DNA from: Pseudoalteromonas arctica A 37-1-2
GTDB taxonomy: Bacteria > Pseudomonadota > Gammaproteobacteria > Enterobacterales > Alteromonadaceae
Direction: 5' to 3'
DNA: 64,000 nucleotides
NCBI RefSeq assembly: GCF_000238395.3
Contig: NZ_CP011025.1
Location: 2,542,001-2,606,000 of the forward strand
The notes beneath the pieces are model-generated. The model ran no database searches and was not told the DNA's origin. It saw only the letters and a program-made list of their open reading frames with translations. The position numbers were made by a program, and so were the translations under genes. Shown here in pieces: positions 58,295 to 64,000 of this stretch. Position 1 is the first letter of the stretch, and each line of letters starts with the position of its first letter.

Positions 58295-58663
58295 TTAAAA
58301 CTTAAATCGTGCGACTTGCACTAAAATAACAATCCAACCAATAATAAAGCACAATCCACCAAGCGGTGTTATCGGCCCTAGCCACTTCATATCTGTTAGA
58401 GCGAGTAAATATAAACTGCCACTAAAAAGTAGTGTGCCCGTTATAAAAAAGCCACCAGCCCAACTCAGGTTTATGCCCCATTTAATTAAAATAGCGACCG
58501 CAATAAGTGCAAGGCCATGCACCATTTGATACTCAGCAGCAGTTTTAAAAACCCCTAATGAATACTCCGATAAACGGCTTTTTAAACCATGGGCAGCAAA
58601 TGCACCTAACATAACCGAGAGCATACAAAAAATACTGCCGGCCATTAAAAATAATTTAATCAT
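58295..58663 (-). CDS. DUF423 membrane protein
   Basis: 122 residues with four helices; MLGAFAAHGLKSRL, FKTAAEYQMVHGLALI and ITPLGGLCFIIGW are diagnostic of DUF423 (YgdD). It follows the hydrolase gene and precedes rlmM, the usual neighbour. Function unknown. Confidence 0.92.
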   Translation of the reverse strand: MIKLFLMAGSIFCMLSVMLGAFAAHGLKSRLSEYSLGVFKTAAEYQMVHGLALIAVAILIKWGINLSWAGGFFITGTLLFSGSLYLLALTDMKWLGPITPLGGLCFIIGWIVILVQVARFKF

Positions 58664-58682
58664 CTAATCCCCTAATCGAGTC

Positions 58683-59318
58683 TTAACACATCTCTACTTG
58701 TTGCTTAATAAATTCAACGGCACTTAACGCTGCTGTTTCTCTATTTTGCAGTTCAGTTACGCCACTTTTTTTACGTGGTTTTAATGAATGATCGCCATCA
58801 GTCAGCCATGTGAGTAAAGGCTGTTTTGGCATTTCCATAGTAAGCAGTTCTTCACGTGTACCAAATGTATCTCGCTCGCCCTGTAATACTAAAAAAGGGC
58901 AAACAATATCAGCAAAATGATCGGTGCGTAACTTTTCTGGCTTACCCGGCGGATGAAATGGATAACCAAATGCAATAACACCCGAAAGTCTTTGCTCTGT
59001 GCTGCACGCAAGCATTGATGCCATGCGTCCGCCCATCGATTTACCGCCTATAAATAACGGTAAATCTGGCTGCGCCTGACCAAGCACTTGCTCATAATAA
59101 ATAAGTAGCTTTGGCGCTCGCTCAGGAGGCCTACGTTTATTAGTTTGTTTAGCAATTTGCATATATTCAAAATCAAATAAACCAACATCAACACCTTGCT
59201 CGCTTATTAATTTTGCCATATGTTGCATAAAGTCAGAATCGCTACCGGCACCTGCACCATGCGCAAATATAAACTGTGCAATTGCAGGTTGTGCGGTGCT
59301 TTTAAACCATTCAATCAT
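58683..59318 (-). CDS. Alpha/beta-hydrolase of the KANL3/Tex30 type
   Basis: 211 residues. Motifs FIFAHGAGAGSDSDFM, the nucleophile elbow FIGGKSMGGRMAS (Ser) and LQGERDTFGTREEL then TDGDHSLKPRK (His) fit this hydrolase group. Substrate unknown. It is 2 bases after the LysR-type gene. Confidence 0.88.
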   Translation of the reverse strand: MIEWFKSTAQPAIAQFIFAHGAGAGSDSDFMQHMAKLISEQGVDVGLFDFEYMQIAKQTNKRRPPERAPKLLIYYEQVLGQAQPDLPLFIGGKSMGGRMASMLACSTEQRLSGVIAFGYPFHPPGKPEKLRTDHFADIVCPFLVLQGERDTFGTREELLTMEMPKQPLLTWLTDGDHSLKPRKKSGVTELQNRETAALSAVEFIKQQVEMC

Positions 59319-59320
59319 TA

Positions 59321-60232
59321 TTAATACTCATGTTCTTGCTCATGCTCTACTAAGCTCAGCATCCACTCTTTAAACGAAACTATTTTACCAAGCTCTGTTT
59401 GCGATTCGCGAAGCACTAAGTAATATGCATTTTTACTTTCTAGACTGTGATTAAACGGAATAACCAAACGCCCTGCATCTATGTCGGGTTTAGCTAATAC
59501 ACTATTACCAATTGCCACACCTTGCCCATGTACTGCAGCTTGTAACACCATTGATGAGTGACTAAATATAGGTCCTTGATTTACCTGAATGTTACGCACG
59601 CCTGCAGTTTTCATCCACGTTTTCCAGTTTTTACGTGTGGTGTCATGCAATAAGGTGTGATGCGCTAAATCACTAGGTTGATCAAGCGGCTTTAATCCGC
59701 TTAATAACATAGGACTACAAAGTGGTACTAAATACTCGGTATGAAGTTTGTACGCTTGTACGCCATTCCAATGACCTCTTCCGTAGTAAATAGCAATATC
59801 TACGTCATCAGTCAGTGAGTTTTCATCTTGATCTTGTGCTTTTATTCGCACGTCTATCTCTGGGTGTAACTCATTAAACAAACTCAAACGAGGCACTAAC
59901 CACTGAATAGCAAAACTTGGTGTTAGACTAACTGTTAATGAGCCCTTAGCACCACGGGCTAATAGCTTTTCAGTTGCATCAATAAGCTGAGTAAAAATCT
60001 CTTTTATATCTAAAAAATAGCCTTGGCCTTCTTCAGTTAATAATAATGAGCGGTTTTTACGTAAAAACAACTTTAAACCTAAATGCTCTTCAAGTGTTTT
60101 TATTTGATGACTTACTGCCGCCTGCGTTACATAGAGCTCTTCTGCAGCCTTAGTAAAACTTAAATGACGCGCAGCCGCTTCAAAGGCTTTTAATGCGTTT
60201 AATGGAGGTACCCGTCTTGACATAATAACCAA
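59321..60232 (-). CDS. LysR-family regulator, GcvA-like
   Basis: 303 residues. The winged-helix N-terminus reads PPLNALKAFEAAARHLSFT then AAVSHQIKTLEEHLGLKLF, which is the GcvA type, and a periplasmic-binding-like effector domain follows. The start may be the third-codon-further ATG (MSRRVPP at 60223). GcvA controls glycine cleavage genes in E. coli; none are here, so the target is open. Confidence 0.9.
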   Translation of the reverse strand: MVIMSRRVPPLNALKAFEAAARHLSFTKAAEELYVTQAAVSHQIKTLEEHLGLKLFLRKNRSLLLTEEGQGYFLDIKEIFTQLIDATEKLLARGAKGSLTVSLTPSFAIQWLVPRLSLFNELHPEIDVRIKAQDQDENSLTDDVDIAIYYGRGHWNGVQAYKLHTEYLVPLCSPMLLSGLKPLDQPSDLAHHTLLHDTTRKNWKTWMKTAGVRNIQVNQGPIFSHSSMVLQAAVHGQGVAIGNSVLAKPDIDAGRLVIPFNHSLESKNAYYLVLRESQTELGKIVSFKEWMLSLVEHEQEHEY

Positions 60233-60302
60233 GCTTAGAATTAGTTTTTCTTATGCGTGAGATTATATACATCATATAAGTTTGTGTATATTAAAGGCAT
60301 AA

Positions 60303-60326
60303 AAAAAGCGACCTGAGTCGCTTTTT
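60303..60326 (-). terminator. Terminator after kdsA
   Basis: Stem AAAAAGCGAC CTGA GTCGCTTTTT just beyond the kdsA stop and upstream of the LysR gene. Confidence 0.88.
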
Positions 60327-60344
60327 AATAAACATCATGCTTAA

Positions 60345-61199
<855 letters not shown>

Positions 61200-61208
61200 T
61201 TAAATTCC

Positions 61209-62462
61209 TTACGGTGCAACTGCTTGCATCATTAATCCACAAATATAAGCCATATAAGTACCCACACCATAGCCCAGTACAGCTAACAGGACACCAACAG
61301 GCGCAAGCGAAGGGTGAAATGCTGATGCTACAACAGGTGCAGACGCTGCACCGCCCACATTAGCCTGCGAGCCCACTGCCATATAAAATAACGGTGCTTT
61401 AATTAGTTTAGCTACTACTAACATTATGCTTGCATGCACTAACATCCAAATGGCACCAACTAAAAATAACCCTGGGTTATTAAAAATAGCGGTTACATTC
61501 ATATGCAAACCAATCGATGCAACTAAAATATACAAAAAGCTAGAGGCTACTTTTGAAGCGCCAAACGCTTCTATTTGTCTAACTTTAGTAAACGATAAGC
61601 CTATGCCAATCGTTGTTGATATAACGATTAGCCAAAAGAATTTACTGTTTAAGCTGTACTCTTTTGCCCACTCATAAGTAGTGCCAAAGTACGGACCTAA
61701 AAAGTCAGCACAAAAATGCGCTAAACCGGTTATACCAAATGCAATTGCAAGCAGCGTCATGTAATCGTTAAGAGTAGGAATACGTGCGTGTTCAGCATGA
61801 TAGGCTTCAACACGTTTTTTTAAATCTTCAATTGCGCTTGTATCAGCACCCGTAGCTGCATCAATCTTTTTATGGTTTGCTGCCATTAACAATAAAACAG
61901 CCATCCAAATATTCGCGACTATTACATCTACTGTAATCATTACAGAAAATATATCACCACCCACTTCAAACATCTCTTTCATTGATGCTTGGTTAGCACC
62001 ACCGCCAATCCAGCTACCCGCAACGGTTGTCATACCGCGCCATACTGCATCGGGCCCATGACCACCAACAATACTTGGGTCAAATGCACTCACGACTAAA
62101 ATAGCTAATGGCCCACCAATAACAATGCCCAATGTACCCACTAAAAACATAATGAGCGCTTTAGGGCCTAAGTTAATAATAGCTTTTAAATCAATACTAA
62201 TGGTAAGCAGTATTAAACAAGCAGGCAGTAAGTAGCGCGAAGCCACATAATAAACATTGGATTTATTACCATCTACAATACCAAAGGTATTTAATAACGA
62301 AGGTAAAAAGTAACACAGTAGTAAAGCAGGTACGTATTTATAAAATCGTTTTAAAGCTGGACGCTCACTATTTGAGGTTTTAAAAATAAACCCCAAAATA
62401 ATAGCAAGCAAACCAAGCACAACGGCATCATTTGTAATTAATGCGCTTTGAGTTTCAACCAT
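61209..62462 (-). CDS. DUF819 membrane protein (YjcL-like)
   Basis: 417 residues with about ten membrane helices. ASRYLLPACLILLTISIDLK, AGSWIGGGANQASMKE and AVGSQANVGGAASAPVVASA are DUF819 motifs with inverted-repeat transporter character. A charged loop lies at about 200-225. It sits 10 bases upstream of kdsA and 15 bases after sirB1. Its substrate is unknown. Confidence 0.9.
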   Translation of the reverse strand: MVETQSALITNDAVVLGLLAIILGFIFKTSNSERPALKRFYKYVPALLLCYFLPSLLNTFGIVDGNKSNVYYVASRYLLPACLILLTISIDLKAIINLGPKALIMFLVGTLGIVIGGPLAILVVSAFDPSIVGGHGPDAVWRGMTTVAGSWIGGGANQASMKEMFEVGGDIFSVMITVDVIVANIWMAVLLLMAANHKKIDAATGADTSAIEDLKKRVEAYHAEHARIPTLNDYMTLLAIAFGITGLAHFCADFLGPYFGTTYEWAKEYSLNSKFFWLIVISTTIGIGLSFTKVRQIEAFGASKVASSFLYILVASIGLHMNVTAIFNNPGLFLVGAIWMLVHASIMLVVAKLIKAPLFYMAVGSQANVGGAASAPVVASAFHPSLAPVGVLLAVLGYGVGTYMAYICGLMMQAVAP

Positions 62463-62476
62463 AATTATTCCTATTC

Positions 62477-63304
62477 TTAATGGTGCGTTTTATTATTATC
62501 TTCTAGTTCTTCTATTTGGTGTTGAATTATCTCTATTGCAGGATCATCCGGACACTCATCGACAAAAAACTGTAAATCATCACGTGCCATTTTAGGGCAA
62601 CCGAGCTGATTTAATAAGTAACCTCTGTCGCGTCTCTCATACGGGTCGTCGCCTATTAGCTCCATTAGCATCTCTACACAGGTCAAAGCATGACCAAATT
62701 TGTTTTCGCTAATGAAAGACCATTTTTGCTGAGCTAAAAATAGCTTATATACTTCGTCATCAAAAATTAACTCTAAAGGTTCTTGTTCTTGCCCATCATC
62801 TTCATCTGCGTTTTCAGGGATGATATACCAGCTTTGTTGCCCGCTGCTTGGCTCAATTATGTAGCCCTCTTCATCACTTATCGCCACATGAACACCAACA
62901 TCACCCAGCGTAAGACTAAGATTTGCATCAAAGTTAGCTTGTTGTAAAAAGTGACAAAGTATAATTGCAAGCGTTGTTGGTGAGCCACTACGCATAGAAA
63001 GCGTATAGCTTAATGTATTTAATTTGTATTCTGGCACTTTTAAGCCTGAGGCACTAAATAGCCAATCGCTGTAAAACATATCTAATAATTTTTCGAAGCG
63101 ATCGTGCTCATCACTCACTTTTAAACACAGCGCTGAAATTTGCTGTTCAAAGTCAGTTAAAGTTTCATAACATGGTGTTAAATCTATCTGAGGGTCCCAT
63201 TTTGATTCTGCTTTAATACAGCGGTAAATCGCTGGAGGTGTAAATTCATCGTAAGCATCATCAAGATAAGATTCATCGTGTTCGTCAAACCCGAGGGTAG
63301 TCAT
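62477..63304 (-). CDS. sirB1: SirB1-family transglutaminase-like/TPR protein
   Basis: 275 residues. The transglutaminase-like part has SMRSGSPTTLAIILCHFLQQ and GVHVAISDEEGYIIEPSSGQ; the C-terminal part is TPR-like (YERRDRGYLLNQLGCPKMAR). An acidic insert occurs around 170. The gene is usual next to sirB2 and kdsA. Molecular role unproven. Confidence 0.88.
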   Translation of the reverse strand: MTTLGFDEHDESYLDDAYDEFTPPAIYRCIKAESKWDPQIDLTPCYETLTDFEQQISALCLKVSDEHDRFEKLLDMFYSDWLFSASGLKVPEYKLNTLSYTLSMRSGSPTTLAIILCHFLQQANFDANLSLTLGDVGVHVAISDEEGYIIEPSSGQQSWYIIPENADEDDGQEQEPLELIFDDEVYKLFLAQQKWSFISENKFGHALTCVEMLMELIGDDPYERRDRGYLLNQLGCPKMARDDLQFFVDECPDDPAIEIIQHQIEELEDNNKTHH

Positions 63305-63405
63305 TAATACTGCAACATTTTAGAAAACGAAGGCGTAGTTTACCTAACTTTAAAGCTATATACCAATATAGAGATGTTTTTGAATATTTTCTGAGAGGGA
63401 GTCGT

Positions 63406-63440
63406 ATTTGAGCTTTATAAAACAACTATAAAGCTCAAAT
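63406..63440 (-). terminator. Hairpin between sirB2 and sirB1
   Basis: Perfect 14-bp stem ATTTGAGCTTTATA / TATAAAGCTCAAAT with a seven-base loop, after the sirB2 stop on the minus strand. Confidence 0.7.
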
Positions 63441-63453
63441 AGTCAGGTATTAC

Positions 63454-63828
63454 TTAAAGCAAAAAAGCTGATTTAGACGTCGCTAAATAACCTATCGCTA
63501 AAATAACAGCAGTGTTAACTAAAACGTAAGCAACTTTAGCCGTCATTTTAGTTTGTCTGGCGCTTTTAGCCCCAATACCAATGTATATAACCACTAAAAC
63601 TATTTTTTCTAATAGCCAATATTGTTCAAACGGGTTAATTTTAGCCATAAATATAAGCGTAAGTGCAGACACTAATAGCAAAGTATCTATACTATGACTA
63701 CCAATCATTACCGCTTTATTTTTTGCTAATTTACCACTGCCCATTCGCGAAAATGCGCGAACATAAAATAAAATCACACTCAACATCGCAATTGCCATGT
63801 GTGAATGCTTTACTGCTAAATAATCCAT
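63454..63828 (-). CDS. sirB2: SirB2-family membrane protein
   Basis: 124 residues with four hydrophobic helices; HSHMAIAMLSVILFYVRAF and IDTLLLVSALTLIFMAKINP fit SirB2 (DUF). It precedes sirB1. Confidence 0.88.
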   Translation of the reverse strand: MDYLAVKHSHMAIAMLSVILFYVRAFSRMGSGKLAKNKAVMIGSHSIDTLLLVSALTLIFMAKINPFEQYWLLEKIVLVVIYIGIGAKSARQTKMTAKVAYVLVNTAVILAIGYLATSKSAFLL

Positions 63829-63857
63829 ATGCCCCTGTACTTCTGTTTTATAAAAAT

Positions 63858-64000
63858 TTAATCAGGAAAACGGTTAAGAACCGCTTCTAACTCATCAAGC
63901 TTCTCGTTAAATACTTCAACCAATTTTGGTTCAAAGTGTGTGCCTTTTTGAGCGTTAATTTCATCAACTACGTTTTGCAGTGTCCAAGGTTCTTTATAGC
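63858..64000 (-). CDS. C-terminal end of an HD-GYP-type protein (partial)
   Basis: The last 47 codons read EPWTLQNVVDEINAQKGTHF then EPKLVEVFNEKLDEL and end in TAA at 63858-63860. The pattern with KGTHF+P and a following aliphatic helix is the usual end of HD-GYP c-di-GMP phosphodiesterases. The HD motif itself lies outside the window, so the assignment is by this tail only. Confidence 0.65.
   Translation of the reverse strand, partial: YKEPWTLQNVVDEINAQKGTHFEPKLVEVFNEKLDELEAVLNRFPD

Overview
The window looks like chromosomal DNA of a marine gammaproteobacterium, most probably Pseudoalteromonas (Alteromonadales). The inference rests on AT-rich coding and intergenic sequence, the housekeeping gene set and order (ligA-zipA-smc, sirB2-sirB1-kdsA, speA-speB), a large alginate-utilisation locus, a long run of near-identical tRNA genes, and small dispersed palindromic repeats. 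No database search was possible, so genus and product names come from recognising protein motifs.

Layout. 1-193: end of a LysM protein. 348-15098: alginate locus, all on the minus strand. It holds a TonB-dependent receptor; fbp-fba-eda; and a run of DEH reductase, PL6 lyase, PL17 lyase, KdgF-like cupin, MFS transporter and kdgK. Together these would take up alginate oligomers, cut them to monomers, linearise and reduce DEH to KDG, phosphorylate and cleave it (KdgK, Eda), and return triose phosphate to hexose phosphate through Fba and Fbp. 15750-16702: a glyoxalase-like gene and a small DksA/TraR zinc-finger gene, followed by 22 copies of an 8-bp repeat. 16990-17655: minus-strand tRNA-Ala and three tRNA-Glu with one decayed copy. 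18823-20814: plus-strand array of ten tRNA-Val(UAC) genes interleaved with seven degenerate tRNA-like copies, including a 222-bp tandem amplification whose first and last tRNAs are acceptor-stem chimeras.

21107-45741 is mostly core: a TPR pseudo-receiver protein, msrB, two small membrane proteins, ligA, zipA, smc, an rRNA methyltransferase, an AaeXAB-like efflux operon, a DUF898/M48/DoxX cluster, speA-speB, ynfA, a MYG1-family gene, a GNAT gene and a GAF-PAS-GGDEF-EAL protein. 45940-53271 is a rearranged zone. It contains a decayed second copy of cysZ fused to a TauE/SafE fragment, a BCCT transporter, and a ykgJ-family gene cut in two by an IS91-like element carrying a tyrosine recombinase and a Y2/HUH transposase; both gene halves can be found and rejoined. 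The intact cysZ follows. 53344-57175 encodes two lipoproteins, one a 1102-residue metzincin-like protein with PKD/Ig-like repeats and a lamin-tail domain. 57192-64000 returns to core genes: rlmM, DUF423, an alpha/beta hydrolase, a GcvA-type LysR regulator, kdsA, a DUF819 membrane protein, sirB1, sirB2 and the end of an HD-GYP-type protein.

The least ordinary parts are the tRNA-Val array with its conserved defective partners, the 8-bp repeat tract beside the DksA-like gene, the reconstructable IS insertion in ykgJ, and the decayed cysZ duplication. No CRISPR array, prophage or clear defence system was seen.
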